NCBI RefSeq assembly: GCF_002900965.1 | Contig: NZ_PJOM01000003.1 | Span: 62,001-126,000 of the forward strand | Source of the DNA: Pseudotabrizicola formosa | GTDB taxonomy: Bacteria; Pseudomonadota; Alphaproteobacteria; Rhodobacterales; Rhodobacteraceae | Length of the DNA: 64,000 nucleotides | Direction of reading: 5' to 3' | Shown: piece after piece, positions 1 through 9,301 of the stretch | How positions within the stretch are numbered: position 1 is the first letter of the stretch | Layout: every line of letters begins with the position of its first letter | Notes under the pieces: generated by a model | What the model saw: the letters and a program-made list of their open reading frames with translations, nothing else | Told to the model about the DNA's origin: nothing | Database searches by the model: none | Position numbers and translations under genes: made by a program

Positions 1-1
1 C

Positions 2-583
2 ATCCCCTCAGGCTCGTTTGACCTGATCCGTGGCCGCCTTGATATTCTGGGCCGCCGGCTTGACCTTTCCGAGGCCTCCTTGCAGCTTGAAGGCGATTTT
101 GACCCTCGCCTGCGCGTCGTGGCCAGCAGCGTGAACGACAATGTGACCAGTTCGGTGGTGATCGACGGCTCGGCCAGCGATCCGCAGGTCAGCTTTACCT
201 CCAACCCGCAACTTCCGCAGGAAGAGGTGCTGTCGCAGCTTTTGTTCGGCCGCCGGCTCGAGTCGCTTTCGGCGCTGCAAGGCTTGCAACTGGCCAATGC
301 GGTGGCCACCCTCGCCGGTCGCGGCGGCGAAGGTCTGATCAGCCGCCTGCGTCAGGGCTTCGGCCTCGATGATCTGGATGTGCAGACCGATGCCGAAGGG
401 GCGGCACAGCTGACGGCAGGCAAATACCTGTCGGAAAACGTCTATTCCGAAATCGTCGTGGATCAGGATGGCAAAAGCCAGATCAACCTGAACCTCGACA
501 TCAGCGAAACCGTCACCCTCAAGGGCCGGGTCGGGGCCGATGGCAACACCGGGATCGGCCTGTTTTACGAACGCGATTACTAA
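2..583 (+). CDS. tamB: TamB-type translocation/assembly protein, C-terminal end (partial)
   Basis: This is the 3' end of a gene that begins before the window; the frame is open from base 2 to the TAA at 583. The residues match the C-terminal DUF490 region of TamB: a run of short beta-strand-like segments with SFTSNPQLPQEEVLSQLLFG near the middle and a final GNTGIGLFYERDY beta-signal-like tail ending in aromatic residues. TamB is an inner-membrane-anchored periplasmic protein that works with the outer-membrane protein TamA in envelope biogenesis. The family assignment rests on the conserved PQxxxLSxLLFGR motif. The N-terminal signal anchor is outside the window. Confidence 0.85.
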   Translation: MPSGSFDLIRGRLDILGRRLDLSEASLQLEGDFDPRLRVVASSVNDNVTSSVVIDGSASDPQVSFTSNPQLPQEEVLSQLLFGRRLESLSALQGLQLANAVATLAGRGGEGLISRLRQGFGLDDLDVQTDAEGAAQLTAGKYLSENVYSEIVVDQDGKSQINLNLDISETVTLKGRVGADGNTGIGLFYERDY

Positions 584-595
584 GCGCGGCCGGGG

Positions 596-1402
596 TCAGC
601 CCCAGCCGTCAATCACCGCCACCGCCTCGTCTGCGGTTTCGACAAAGCGGAACAGCTCCAGATCCTCGGGGCTGATCGTCCCGGCCTCGGCCAGCGCCTC
701 CCAGTTGATGATCTTTTCCCAGAATGCCCGGCCAAACAGCAGAAAGGGAATGGGCTTCATCCGCTTGGTCTGGATCAGGGTCAGCGCCTCGAACATCTCG
801 TCCAGCGTGCCAAAACCGCCCGGAAACACACAAATCGCACGCGCCCGCATCAGGAAATGCATCTTGCGGATGGCGAAGTAGTGAAAGTTGAAACACAGGT
901 CCGGCGTGACATAAGGGTTCGGGGCCTGCTCATGCGGCAGCACGATGTTCAACCCGATCGACTGGCCCCCCGCCTCATGCGCGCCCAGATTGCCCGCCTC
1001 CATCACCCCCGGGCCGCCACCGGTCATGATCACATTCTCGCGCCCATAGCTTTGCAGACTGCGGGTCGTCATCAGACAGGCGAATTTCCGCGCCTCGTCG
1101 TAATAGGCCGACAGCGCCGCCAGCCCCGGCGTGCGCCCCTGTTCCGGGCGGGGCGGAATCCGGGCGCCCCCGAACAGCACGATGGTCGACTCGATCCCGC
1201 GCTCATCCATCACCATCTGCGGTTTGAGCAGTTCCAGCTGCAATCGCACCGGGCGCAATTCCTCGCGCGTCATGAAATCCGTGTCGGCAAAGGCCAGCCG
1301 ATACGCGGGCGCGCGGGTCTGCGCCGTGTCGGGGCATTGATCTGCCGCTTTCACATCTTCCAGACTGTCGCGGAACGGGTGGGCGCGGGGTTCGTCTTTC
1401 AT
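596..1402 (-). CDS. LOG-family (TIGR00730-like) Rossmann-fold nucleotide hydrolase
   Basis: The protein has about 268 residues and carries both signatures of the LOG / 'lysine decarboxylase-like' family: [11 protein letters not shown] and [12 protein letters not shown]. Characterised members hydrolyse nucleoside 5'-monophosphates (cytokinin riboside monophosphate in plants, AMP and similar in bacteria), so a cytosolic nucleotide hydrolase is the best guess; the substrate cannot be read from sequence. An N-terminal extension of about 70 residues precedes the Rossmann core, as in the long bacterial subgroup. I chose the ATG at 1402 because AAGAG lies 6 bases upstream. An in-frame ATG at 1417 and a TTG at 1435 are alternatives. 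It is divergent from dapD. Confidence 0.82.
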   Translation of the reverse strand: MKDEPRAHPFRDSLEDVKAADQCPDTAQTRAPAYRLAFADTDFMTREELRPVRLQLELLKPQMVMDERGIESTIVLFGGARIPPRPEQGRTPGLAALSAYYDEARKFACLMTTRSLQSYGRENVIMTGGGPGVMEAGNLGAHEAGGQSIGLNIVLPHEQAPNPYVTPDLCFNFHYFAIRKMHFLMRARAICVFPGGFGTLDEMFEALTLIQTKRMKPIPFLLFGRAFWEKIINWEALAEAGTISPEDLELFRFVETADEAVAVIDGWG

Positions 1403-1482
1403 CAGGTGCTCTTGCATTGCGTGAGGGTGTTCCAAGCCTTATAGGCAGGGCGCAACAGGACCAACCGAAAAAGGGTGACAAC

Positions 1483-2310
1483 ATGTCAAACGCCGCCTTG
1501 GAAGCCGCCATCGAAGCCGCATGGGACACCCGTGACAGCCTGACCCCCGCCACCAAGGGCGAAGCGCGTGACGCGGTCGAGGCCACGCTGGCGGCGCTCG
1601 GTGCCGGCACCCTGCGCGTCGCCGAACGGCGCGAAACGGGCGACTGGCATGTGAACCAATGGGCCAAGAAGGCCGTGTTGCTGGGGTTCCGCCTGCAGGA
1701 CATGGGCCTGCAATCGGGCGGCCCACAGGGCAGCAGCTGGTGGGACAAGGTTGACAGCAAATTCCATGGCTGGGGCGAAGACGACTTCCGCTCTGCCGGG
1801 TTCCGCGCCGTGCCAAACTGCATCGTGCGCAAATCGGCCCATATCGCCAAAGGCGTGGTGCTGATGCCATCCTTCGTCAACCTTGGTGCTTTTGTCGATG
1901 AAGGCACCATGGTTGATACCTGGGCCACCGTCGGCTCCTGCGCGCAGATCGGCAAGAATGTGCACCTCTCCGGTGGCGTCGGCATCGGCGGCGTGCTGGA
2001 ACCGATGCAGGCCGGCCCGACCATCATCGAGGATAACTGCTTCATCGGGGCCCGGTCCGAAGTGGTCGAAGGCTGCATCGTGCGCGAAGGCTCGGTGCTT
2101 GGCATGGGCGTGTTCATCGGCAAATCGACCAAGATCGTCGACCGCGAGTCGGGCGAAGTGATGTATGGCGAAGTGCCCGCCGGGTCGGTGGTGGTGGCAG
2201 GCTCGATGCCGTCAAAGAACGGCATCAACCTCTATTGCGCCGTGATCGTGAAAAAGGTCGATGCGCAGACCCGCAGCAAGACCAGCATCAACGAGCTGTT
2301 GCGCGACTGA
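1483..2310 (+). CDS. dapD: 2,3,4,5-tetrahydropyridine-2,6-dicarboxylate N-succinyltransferase
   Basis: The protein of 275 residues has the length and sequence of DapD, which succinylates tetrahydrodipicolinate in the succinylase branch of lysine/meso-diaminopimelate synthesis. The C-terminal half is a left-handed beta-helix of hexapeptide repeats (for example the stretch with [18 protein letters not shown] and [18 protein letters not shown]). The ATG at 1483 is preceded by AAGGGTGAC; the longer open frame from 1417 adds residues without homology and was not used. The partner desuccinylase gene dapE lies 3.3 kb downstream, separated by unrelated Hint genes. A strong hairpin follows the stop codon. 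Confidence 0.96.
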   Translation: MSNAALEAAIEAAWDTRDSLTPATKGEARDAVEATLAALGAGTLRVAERRETGDWHVNQWAKKAVLLGFRLQDMGLQSGGPQGSSWWDKVDSKFHGWGEDDFRSAGFRAVPNCIVRKSAHIAKGVVLMPSFVNLGAFVDEGTMVDTWATVGSCAQIGKNVHLSGGVGIGGVLEPMQAGPTIIEDNCFIGARSEVVEGCIVREGSVLGMGVFIGKSTKIVDRESGEVMYGEVPAGSVVVAGSMPSKNGINLYCAVIVKKVDAQTRSKTSINELLRD

Positions 2311-2321
2311 TCCTTGCCTGC

Positions 2322-2343
2322 CCCACAGCCCTCGGGCTGTGGG
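2322..2343 (+). terminator. Hairpin downstream of dapD
   Basis: Perfect 10-bp arms CCCACAGCCC and GGGCTGTGGG are separated by 2 bases and begin 12 bases after the dapD stop. No T-run follows directly, so it may be a terminator or a 3'-end stabilising hairpin. The next 70 bases turn AT-rich and probably hold the promoter of the following small gene. Confidence 0.6.
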
Positions 2344-2444
2344 CATGTGTTAAAACTTGATTAAAGTTACAAGGTCAAGTGATTGATATTGCTTGATTTT
2401 GGAATCTTCCCCCCGTGTTACACCCGCCCCCGAAAGGCCGCGCC

Positions 2445-2780
2445 ATGACCGATGACAAGCCCGCAAAGACCAGCCGCCAGCAGGTCTATACCCTGCTGGT
2501 TCAGGTCGGCCGCAAACCCGGCGACGACCTGCCCGCCAAGGCCACCGGCGGGGCGCTGATGTGCTACGCCAGCGGCGTCGATGAGGCCGAGGCGGTCCGC
2601 GAAACCGTGGCCATCCTCAAGCAGGCCGAACTGGCCGTGCTCGAGGTCGAAGGCCATGGCTCGCTGGATGAACAAAAAGAGGCCGGGGCCGAGATCCCGC
2701 CCGAGGAAGAGGCGCTGATGCTGCGCGCGCTCGAGGAAAACTCGGTCATCGTGGCCCAGATGACAGCGCTGTACGACTAG
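2445..2780 (+). CDS. Conserved hypothetical protein (111 aa)
   Basis: I do not recognise a characterised family. The protein is small, acidic and soluble-looking, with no signal peptide or membrane segment. The start at 2445 (MTDDKPAKTSRQQVYTLLVQ) is preceded by AAAGG; the frame is open to 2415. The N-terminal half (TLLVQVGRKPGDDLPAKATG) suggests an alpha/beta fold and the C-terminal half is Glu-rich and helical. It has its own AT-rich upstream region (about 2345-2410) with three copies of TTGATT/TTGATA, so it is probably transcribed separately from dapD. It converges on the Hint gene at 2777 with a 4-base overlap of the stop codons. Confidence 0.7.
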   Translation: MTDDKPAKTSRQQVYTLLVQVGRKPGDDLPAKATGGALMCYASGVDEAEAVRETVAILKQAELAVLEVEGHGSLDEQKEAGAEIPPEEEALMLRALEENSVIVAQMTALYD

Positions 2781-3757
2781 GCCGCGCCGAACAGGCTCCG
2801 CCGCGCCACCGCGCTGACCAACTGCTGCGCCTCATAGGCCTGCAGCACCGGCAGGGGGGCTTCGGCCAGCGCGCTGTGGCTCAGCAGCTTCAGCCCGTCC
2901 ACCAGCAGCAGTTCGGGCAGGCCAAGATCCAGCGCCACGCAGTCAATCGCCGCCTGCCGCCCGTCCAGCCGCCCGATTGTGCCGTTCGCCAGCGCCCCCG
3001 CGCTGAGCAGAACCTCTTCGGCACCGAACAGATACTCCACCTCCGCCCCGTTCAGCACCACCAGCTGATCCGCGGACAACAGCACATCACTGCCCTGACC
3101 CAGATAAGGCGCGCGCAGGACAACCGGGGCAAAGCTGCCACGGCCTGGCAGGCGCATGCGCCTGACCCGCAACACCGGCTGCAAGCCGTTGTCCGCGGTC
3201 CGCACCAGCTCGCCCGGGCGCAAAGCCCCCGCCGCGACCGGCCCTCGCGCCGTGTCCACCGGGGTGCGCAAGCCCAGCCAGGGGGCCCGCTCCGGCGGCC
3301 GCGCGCCTTGGGTCACTCCGAACCACAGCAGGGACCGGTGCCGCAGCGCCGCCCCGTCGCGCCGGCACAGACCCGCCAGCTCGTGCGGCGACAGCGCGAT
3401 CGGCCCGATACCGGCACTGCTGCATTCCTCACCGCGCCCGATGCGCCCGAAACCCAGCGTCCAGGCCCCCGTAAACCGGTTCCAGCCGTATGTGATCCGG
3501 CCAGGGCCTTGCCCAAAGGGCAAAGGCCCCTGCAACACATGCCGCCGCACCATCTGCCCCGCCCGGTGCAGGACCACAATCCCGGCCTGCGGATCGGCAA
3601 ACACCGAAAAGCTGCGCTGCGCGCCGTCATGCCATTCCAACACGACGGTGCCCTCGCCCAGCGGCAAGGCAATCTCGCAGATGAACAGCCCCCGTTCCAG
3701 CGGGCGGGTATCCCCCTCGGGCAAGTCCATATCCGACAGCGCCAGCCAGTCACTCAT
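2777..3757 (-). CDS. Degenerate Hint-domain protein (326 aa)
   Basis: The C-terminal half aligns by eye with the Hint (Hedgehog/intein) domain of the gene immediately upstream: LRPGELVRTADNGLQPVLR corresponds to LRPGDLVITKDDGPQPLRW. However, the Hint nucleophile Cys (PCF in the neighbour) is replaced (PWL here), and the SPQHRVL histidine is replaced by Gln (SADQLVVL). Self-splicing or autoprocessing therefore seems unlikely. The first about 150 residues form a unique beta-rich domain. The gene starts three bases after the stop of the upstream Hint gene and is probably translationally coupled to it. Function unknown; it could be a structural or export partner of the active paralogue. Confidence 0.72.
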   Translation of the reverse strand: MSDWLALSDMDLPEGDTRPLERGLFICEIALPLGEGTVVLEWHDGAQRSFSVFADPQAGIVVLHRAGQMVRRHVLQGPLPFGQGPGRITYGWNRFTGAWTLGFGRIGRGEECSSAGIGPIALSPHELAGLCRRDGAALRHRSLLWFGVTQGARPPERAPWLGLRTPVDTARGPVAAGALRPGELVRTADNGLQPVLRVRRMRLPGRGSFAPVVLRAPYLGQGSDVLLSADQLVVLNGAEVEYLFGAEEVLLSAGALANGTIGRLDGRQAAIDCVALDLGLPELLLVDGLKLLSHSALAEAPLPVLQAYEAQQLVSAVARRSLFGAA

Positions 3758-3760
3758 GCT

Positions 3761-5341
3761 TCACGCCGCCTTCTGGGCCGCTGCAAACAGCAGTTGCGCC
3801 TCGAACGGCCGCAATGTCCGCCGCGCTGCCGGGCTGTAACCGTCTCCGGTCAGCGGGTTCAGCTCGGGAAACAGCGTGCAAATCTCGGTGATGATCTCGG
3901 CCTCGAACAGGCGCGTCGATTGCGGGCCGGGCAGGAAACTCTCGGTTGCCAGACCTTCGGACGACACAATCTGATGCCGGTCGAACAGCAGGTGAACATA
4001 GTCCACCTGCCCCCCCTCCATCACCCGGACCGATCTTCCGTTGACCAGATCGCGCGCCGTCACCAGCACCTCGGTTTCGCCAAACAGCAGCTCGGCCAGC
4101 GGATCATGCACCAGCACCCGATGCTGCGGCGAGACCAGCAACCGGCGGTGGTTGCCAAAGGTGCCGGCCCGGATCTCGATGGGGGCCATCGCTCCTGTCG
4201 CCGCCACCTTCCGCCGCCCGGTCCAGCGCAGCGGCTGGGGGCCGTCATCCTTGGTGATCACCAGATCGCCCGGGCGCAGCGACTCTACCCGGCATTCCCC
4301 CTTGTCGGTCAGGATCATCGTCCCCGCGACAAAACAGGGGATCGTGGTGATCTTGACAATCCCGGTATCGACATGGCCGCCAACGGTCGAGGCGACGGTA
4401 TAGGTGAAATTCACCTGTTCACTGTCGCCATTGCCGATCACCGTGATGGTGCCATCGGCATTCAGCTGCACCTGCTGACCCGATGCCAATGTCACAACCT
4501 GTCCGGGCGACACATTGGCCCCGTTGATCTGGGTCACGCGCAATGCGCCCGCGCCGCTGTACTCATCATTGGCCAGAATATCGAAGGTCTTCTCGCCGGT
4601 GGCAAACATGGTGTCTTCATCGTCGCGCGCCACCAGCGTGGTCTGGATGCTGTCGCCCACAATGATCAGATTTGAATCGTAGCGCGCATCGCCGGTATCG
4701 GCGATTCCGATGCGCAGCGAGTTCACCACCCCGGACTGCACCGGGATGGTCAGGGTCATCGTCACCGTGAACCCGTCCATTTCCGTATTGTATTCATCAT
4801 CCAGGTTGCTGATGAACAAGTTTGGCTGGGTCATCGGGTTGATGTTGTTGATCGACGAGGTGCCGTTCCCGATCGAGATCGGCACATAGGTGCCGTTTGC
4901 CCAGACCCCCATCACATCGTTGAAGGCCGAATTCACATATTCGGGGTATTCTTCCGAGCTGAACACGAAGCGCATGGTCATGACATCGCCATCGGGGATG
5001 AAATCCACATCGATCCAGGCGGCGTCAAAGGTGCGGGCCCCTGCTACGGCATTGAACTGGCTGTTGTTGTCGATGCCCGAGGTGTCTGTCGACGTATCGC
5101 TGTCGCGGTTCGGGTCTCCGCCGGACTGGGTGAAGTCGCGCACATTGCCGGTAGACAGGATCACCCCGGAAGACGACGGCAGCACGCCCGGGGCCACCTG
5201 GCCATTGGTAAAGGTGGCCGAGCTGTCGCGCGCGCCGGTGTAGCTTGCGCCCACCACCTTCACACCATCGCCGAACATCGCATCCGCCATTGCCATGGCG
5301 TTTGCGTTGACGGTGTAGTTCAGTTCTGCGCCTCTCGCCAA
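3761..5341 (-). CDS. Choice-of-anchor-L / Hint domain protein (about 526 aa)
   Basis: The N-terminal about 240 residues resemble the choice-of-anchor L domain of secreted bacterial proteins (LNYTVNANAMAMADAMFGDG, then VFSSEEYPEYVN and GFTVTMT). A short Ig/cadherin-like linker follows, then a Hint domain beginning PCFVAGTMILTDKGE with the nucleophilic Cys and a conserved SPQHRVLVH histidine motif, as in Rhodobacteraceae surface or secreted Hint proteins. No classical signal peptide is visible, so type I secretion is plausible. I chose the TTG at 5341 because GGGGGAGG lies about 6 bases upstream; the ATG at 5371 has no ribosome binding site and adds a homology-free segment. It precedes the degenerate Hint gene by 3 bases. 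Confidence 0.8.
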   Translation of the reverse strand: MARGAELNYTVNANAMAMADAMFGDGVKVVGASYTGARDSSATFTNGQVAPGVLPSSSGVILSTGNVRDFTQSGGDPNRDSDTSTDTSGIDNNSQFNAVAGARTFDAAWIDVDFIPDGDVMTMRFVFSSEEYPEYVNSAFNDVMGVWANGTYVPISIGNGTSSINNINPMTQPNLFISNLDDEYNTEMDGFTVTMTLTIPVQSGVVNSLRIGIADTGDARYDSNLIIVGDSIQTTLVARDDEDTMFATGEKTFDILANDEYSGAGALRVTQINGANVSPGQVVTLASGQQVQLNADGTITVIGNGDSEQVNFTYTVASTVGGHVDTGIVKITTIPCFVAGTMILTDKGECRVESLRPGDLVITKDDGPQPLRWTGRRKVAATGAMAPIEIRAGTFGNHRRLLVSPQHRVLVHDPLAELLFGETEVLVTARDLVNGRSVRVMEGGQVDYVHLLFDRHQIVSSEGLATESFLPGPQSTRLFEAEIITEICTLFPELNPLTGDGYSPAARRTLRPFEAQLLFAAAQKAA

Positions 5342-5633
5342 GACTGCCTCCCCCCGTTGGAGACAGAGCATTGAAGGCGGTCAGGCGGGTGCCTGCCGGA
5401 GCCTTTGGTGCCAATGGGTACGTTGACCCTGCTCTGCCCTGCCTCTGGGACTGTGTTATTAACGAAGGTTAACAGGCTTTTGCCGCAAGTCATCCACATT
5501 TCCGCCACAGTGCGTGGTGGGCCTGTGGTGCCGGGCAATCCGTGTCGCGGCGGCAACAACATCTGGCCGCACTGCGGGCAGTTGCAGCGCTTGCGTCCTG
5601 TGGCTATGCCTGCCTTAGCCCTGCCGGAGAGAG
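5342..5633. other. Intergenic region between the divergent Hint operon and dapE
   Basis: This 292-base stretch has no credible gene. It holds an AT-richer patch around 5450-5475 (TTATTAACGAAGGTTAAC) that could contribute to a promoter for the leftward Hint operon or for dapE, and the ribosome binding site GGAGAG just before dapE. No strong terminator hairpin was seen. Confidence 0.5.
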
Positions 5634-6785
5634 ATGATGCCCAGTCCCGTTGACCCCGTTGCCCTTACCGCCGATCTGGTCCGCTGCCCTTCGGTCACGC
5701 CCACCGAAGGCGGTGCGCTGGTGTTGCTGGAGGCGGTGCTCCGCGACGCCGGGTTCACCTGCACGCGGGTGGACCGGGGCGGCGTGCCCAACCTCTTCGC
5801 CCGCTGGGGCACACGCGGCGCGAATCGCAGCTTCGGCTTCAACGGCCATACCGATGTGGTGCCGGTGGGTGACGCCGCCGCCTGGACGCAGGATCCGTTC
5901 GGGGCCAGGATTGTGGATGGCTGGATGTATGGCCGCGGCACGACCGATATGAAATCCGGCGTCGCGGCCTTTGTCGCGGCGGCGGTGGATTTCATGCGCG
6001 ATACCCCGCCCGATGGCGCGGTGATCCTGACCATCACCGGTGATGAGGAAGGCATCGGGGCCGACGGCACCGTGGCCCTGCTCGACTGGATGGCGCAATC
6101 CGGCGAGCGGATGACGCATTGTCTGGTCGGCGAACCCACATGCCCGACTGAGATGGGCGAGATGATGAAGATCGGCCGTCGCGGCAGCATGACCGCCTTT
6201 GTCACCGCCACCGGGGTGCAGGGCCATTCCGCCTATCCGCACCGGGCAAAAAACCCGATGTCAGCGCTGGTCAGGTTGCTGTCCCGGCTGGAGGAGTCGC
6301 CGCTGGATGCGGGCAGCGACCATTTCGATTCCTCGACGCTGGCGATCACCACCATCGACTGCGGCAATCCGGCCAATAACGTCATCCCGGCGCGGGGCCA
6401 GGCCACGGTGAACATCCGCTTCAATGATCTGCATTCCGGTGCCAGCCTGACGCAATGGCTGCAGGATCATGCAAAGGCGGTGGCGCAGGACACCGGGGTG
6501 CAGCTTGACCTGCGCATCCAGATCTCGGGCGAAAGTTTCCTGACCCCGCCCGGCGATTTCTCGGCCCTGATCGCGCGCGCAGTGCAGGCAGAAACCGGGC
6601 GCGTACCGGTGGCCTCTACCTCCGGCGGCACCTCGGACGCGCGCTTTGTCAAAGATCACTGCCCGGTGGTGGAATTCGGACTGGTCGGCAAGACCATGCA
6701 TCAGGTGGATGAACGGGTCGAGGTGGCGCAGATCCACCAGCTCAAAGCCATCTATACCCGCATCCTGCAGGATTATTTCGCATGA
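5634..6785 (+). CDS. dapE: Succinyl-diaminopimelate desuccinylase
   Basis: An M20-family metallopeptidase-fold enzyme of 383 residues, which is normal length for DapE. It hydrolyses N-succinyl-LL-diaminopimelate to LL-diaminopimelate in lysine and cell-wall synthesis. Visible metal-site motifs are [10 protein letters not shown] (His72), [10 protein letters not shown] (Asp105) and the catalytic TGDEEG glutamates near residue 139. The C-terminal [11 protein letters not shown] is also typical. ATG codons at 5634 and 5637 both follow GGAGAG; the first is used here. The stop codon overlaps the start of the next gene (ATGA), so the acetyltransferase is co-transcribed. Confidence 0.96.
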   Translation: MMPSPVDPVALTADLVRCPSVTPTEGGALVLLEAVLRDAGFTCTRVDRGGVPNLFARWGTRGANRSFGFNGHTDVVPVGDAAAWTQDPFGARIVDGWMYGRGTTDMKSGVAAFVAAAVDFMRDTPPDGAVILTITGDEEGIGADGTVALLDWMAQSGERMTHCLVGEPTCPTEMGEMMKIGRRGSMTAFVTATGVQGHSAYPHRAKNPMSALVRLLSRLEESPLDAGSDHFDSSTLAITTIDCGNPANNVIPARGQATVNIRFNDLHSGASLTQWLQDHAKAVAQDTGVQLDLRIQISGESFLTPPGDFSALIARAVQAETGRVPVASTSGGTSDARFVKDHCPVVEFGLVGKTMHQVDERVEVAQIHQLKAIYTRILQDYFA

Positions 6786-7201
6786 TCCACATCGCCCCCA
6801 CCCGCGACATTGCCACCTGCCGCCAGTTGCGCCGCACTGTGTTCATCGAGGAACAGGGCGTGTCCGAGGCGGATGAGGTCGATGACAAGGATGATGAGGC
6901 CATCCACCTGCTCGCCACCGTCAACGGAGTGCCCACAGGCTCGGCCAGGCTGCTGCTGTCAGGCGATACAGGCAAGATCGGCCGCGTTTGCGTGCTGGCG
7001 TCCGCACGCGGAACCGGGCTGGGGGCCGCGTTGATGCAGGCGGCCATTGCAGAATTGCGTCGCCAGCCCGGCATCACCCGGGCGAGGCTTGGCGCGCAAA
7101 CCCATGCGCTCGGCTTTTATGAACGCCTCGGCTTCCTTGCCGTGGGCCCGGTCTATGACGACGCTGGCATCCCCCATCGTGACATGGTGCTGGTTCTGTA
7201 A
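6782..7201 (+). CDS. GNAT-family N-acetyltransferase
   Basis: A small protein of 139 residues with the GNAT acetyl-CoA fold: an N-terminal [19 protein letters not shown] segment, the pyrophosphate-binding region [20 protein letters not shown] (R/Q-x-x-G-x-G/A type) and the C-terminal [10 protein letters not shown]. The N-terminal [20 protein letters not shown] resembles the ElaA/YjcF subgroup. The substrate is unknown. It overlaps dapE by 4 bases and is probably expressed with it. Confidence 0.88.
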   Translation: MIHIAPTRDIATCRQLRRTVFIEEQGVSEADEVDDKDDEAIHLLATVNGVPTGSARLLLSGDTGKIGRVCVLASARGTGLGAALMQAAIAELRRQPGITRARLGAQTHALGFYERLGFLAVGPVYDDAGIPHRDMVLVL

Positions 7202-7260
7202 GGGACCAAGCGCACTACTGCTTCCGAAAAACGCCCGCCGCAGGCATCCAACCCCAGCCC

Positions 7261-8307
7261 TCAGGCAACCGCGCGGTCACTGGCCAGCATGTCGCGCACC
7301 ATCGGAATGACGGTCTCGCCATAAAGGCGGATACAGTCCATCAGGTCGCCATGCGGCTGCGGCCCGGTCGCATATTTCATGTCAAACCGCTGGATCTTCA
7401 GCGTCCGCACCGTCTTGGCGATCTTCCGCGCCACCGTCTCCGGACTGCCGACGTAAAGCGAGCCATGCTCGACCTCTGCCAGATACTTGTCCTTGGTCAC
7501 GGGGGGCCAGCCGCGCTCGCGGCCGATGCGGCCGAACATCTCGTGGTAATGCGGCCACAGCGCTTCGCGCGCCGCTTCATCCGTCGCCGCCACGAACCCG
7601 GGGGAATGCACGCCGATCGGGCGCACCTTCGCGTCCATCGACGCCACGGCGCGGTGATACAGATCGACATAAGGCACAAACCGCGCCGGATCGCCGCCGA
7701 TGATGGCCAGCATCAGCTGCAGATCCTGCCGCACCACCCGCACCACCGATTCCGGGCTGCCACCAACGCCGACCCATGTGGTCAGCCCCTCTGGCCCCAG
7801 CGGCGGATAGACCACCTGATTTTTCAACGGCGCACGGGTCTCGCCCTTCCAGCTCACCTTCTTCTCGCGCACCAGACGCGCGAACAGATCCAGCTTTTCC
7901 TCGAACAGCTGATCGTAATCGGCCATGTCATAACCGAACAGGGCATAGCTTTCGCTGAACGACCCACGCCCCAGAATGGCCTCGGCCCGACCGCCGGACA
8001 CGGCATTCAAGGTCGAAAACCGCTGAAACGCCCGCACCGGATCATCCGAAGACAGCACGGTGACGGCCGTCCCAAGATGGATGCGGCTGGTCCGCCCCGC
8101 AATCGCGGCCAGCACGATCTCGGGCGCAGAGATGGCAAAATCGTCGCGGTGATGCTCGCCCAGCCCGATGAAATCGATGCCCACCTCATCGGCCAGCACC
8201 GCCTGCTCCACCACATCGCGCAGCACGCGGTCCATCGGCAACATCTGCCCGTCCGCGCCACGGTTCACATCGCCGAACGTGTCCAGCCCCAAGGAAATCT
8301 CGCCCAT
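7261..8307 (-). CDS. LLM-class flavin-dependent oxidoreductase (luciferase-like)
   Basis: The protein of 348 residues belongs to the bacterial luciferase-like (F420/FMN) TIM-barrel family: LGLDTFGD at the start, GIDFIGLGEHHRDDFA, then LGTAVTVLSSDDPVRAF and GRAEAILGRGSFSES. Members need reduced flavin supplied by a reductase; no reductase gene is adjacent. The ATG at 8307 is strongly supported by GGAGG 6 bases upstream, and the open frame to 8562 is non-homologous. It is transcribed leftward downstream of the NYN gene with an 82-base gap. The substrate cannot be inferred. Confidence 0.88.
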   Translation of the reverse strand: MGEISLGLDTFGDVNRGADGQMLPMDRVLRDVVEQAVLADEVGIDFIGLGEHHRDDFAISAPEIVLAAIAGRTSRIHLGTAVTVLSSDDPVRAFQRFSTLNAVSGGRAEAILGRGSFSESYALFGYDMADYDQLFEEKLDLFARLVREKKVSWKGETRAPLKNQVVYPPLGPEGLTTWVGVGGSPESVVRVVRQDLQLMLAIIGGDPARFVPYVDLYHRAVASMDAKVRPIGVHSPGFVAATDEAAREALWPHYHEMFGRIGRERGWPPVTKDKYLAEVEHGSLYVGSPETVARKIAKTVRTLKIQRFDMKYATGPQPHGDLMDCIRLYGETVIPMVRDMLASDRAVA

Positions 8308-8389
8308 ACCGGCCTCCTGTTGTTTGCGACAACATAGGCGAGGCCGCTGGTCGTGCAAAGGCGCACCCCCGCACGGCAGCTGTGCGCGT

Positions 8390-9142
8390 TCAGGACAGGT
8401 CGCGCAGTTCCAACTGGCCGCTGGGGCTTTGCCGCACCTCAAACCGGGGCAGGCGGCGCACCAGATCCGACAGCTTGGCCGCACCATAGGTGCGGGTGTC
8501 GAAATCGGGGTTGGCCTGCGTGATGAACTGGCCCAGCGGCCCCAGCGTATACCATTCGCCATCCGGGTCGATGGCGCGCATCGCGGCCACGATCAGCGGT
8601 ATCGCCCCCGACGGGGCTTCCTTGGTGCCGGGGCGCGGCGGCGGGGCGTCTTCCACCATCTCATTGCGGGACATGCTGCGCGGGGCCGCTTCCTCGGCAG
8701 GCGTGTTCAGGTTTTCCACATAGATGAACCGCTTGCAGGCCATGCGGAACGCCTCGGGGGTCTTCTTCTCGCCGATGCCGTAAACATCCAGCCCCTGTTC
8801 ACGGATGCGCGCGGCCAGCCGGGTGAAATCACTGTCTGATGACACCAGCACAAAGCCATCGAACAGGCCCGAATGCAGGAAATCCATCGCGGCAATCACC
8901 AGCCCGATGTCAGACGCATTCTTGCCCTTGGTATTGGAAAACTGCTGATCCGCCACCAGCCCCAAGGCCGCCACCTTCTTGGCCCAGCCACCCAACCGCT
9001 GCGCCGACCAGTCGCCATAGATCCGGCGGACCGAGGCCTCACCCAAGGCGGCGATCTCCTCGAAGATCGCCTCGGCATAGCCGGCGGGAACATTGTCGGC
9101 GTCGATCAGGACGCAAAGGCGGGGGGTGCGGGTTTCAGGCAT
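8390..9142 (-). CDS. NYN-domain (LabA/DUF88) protein with OST-HTH/LOTUS-like C-terminus
   Basis: The protein has 250 residues. The first about 160 form a PIN-like NYN domain with the acidic residues expected for a Mg-dependent ribonuclease: LIDADNVP, NASDIGLVIAAMD and VLVSSDSDFTRLA. The C-terminal 70 residues (about 180-250) look like an OST-HTH/LOTUS RNA-binding domain. An RNA-processing or RNA-decay role is inferred; the target is unknown. The ATG at 9142 has GGAGAG at good spacing; an upstream in-frame ATG (9154) lies inside that ribosome binding site. Confidence 0.88.
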   Translation of the reverse strand: MPETRTPRLCVLIDADNVPAGYAEAIFEEIAALGEASVRRIYGDWSAQRLGGWAKKVAALGLVADQQFSNTKGKNASDIGLVIAAMDFLHSGLFDGFVLVSSDSDFTRLAARIREQGLDVYGIGEKKTPEAFRMACKRFIYVENLNTPAEEAAPRSMSRNEMVEDAPPPRPGTKEAPSGAIPLIVAAMRAIDPDGEWYTLGPLGQFITQANPDFDTRTYGAAKLSDLVRRLPRFEVRQSPSGQLELRDLS

Positions 9143-9241
9143 AGGTCTCTCCATTGCGCCGCTTGTCGCATTTTGGTTGGCCCAAGGAAAGCCTCTAGCA
9201 GCGCGCGCATCCGCAGTCTGTCGCTCTTTCTCTCCCTATTT

Positions 9242-9288
9242 CCTGTTCAAAAATATCCTCGGGGGGTGCGGGGGGCAGACAGCCCCCC
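9242..9288 (-). repeat. Intergenic hairpin repeat, copy 1
   Basis: On the minus strand this reads a G/C-rich hairpin (GGGGGGC, 5-base loop, GCCCCCC), then GCACCCCCC, then GAGGATATTTTTGAACAGG. The same order of elements occurs at 54031-54069 and the tail recurs at 62354-62373. It sits between the NYN gene and the end of the formaldehyde dehydrogenase gene and could act as a terminator or a dispersed REP-like element. Confidence 0.6.
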
Positions 9289-9301
9289 GTCAACACTGGC
9301 C

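Noticed and set aside
2876-4675. A 599-codon plus-strand frame across the Hint genes
   Set aside because: Antisense to the two Hint genes and spanning both; low-complexity Gln/Arg/His composition and no motif.
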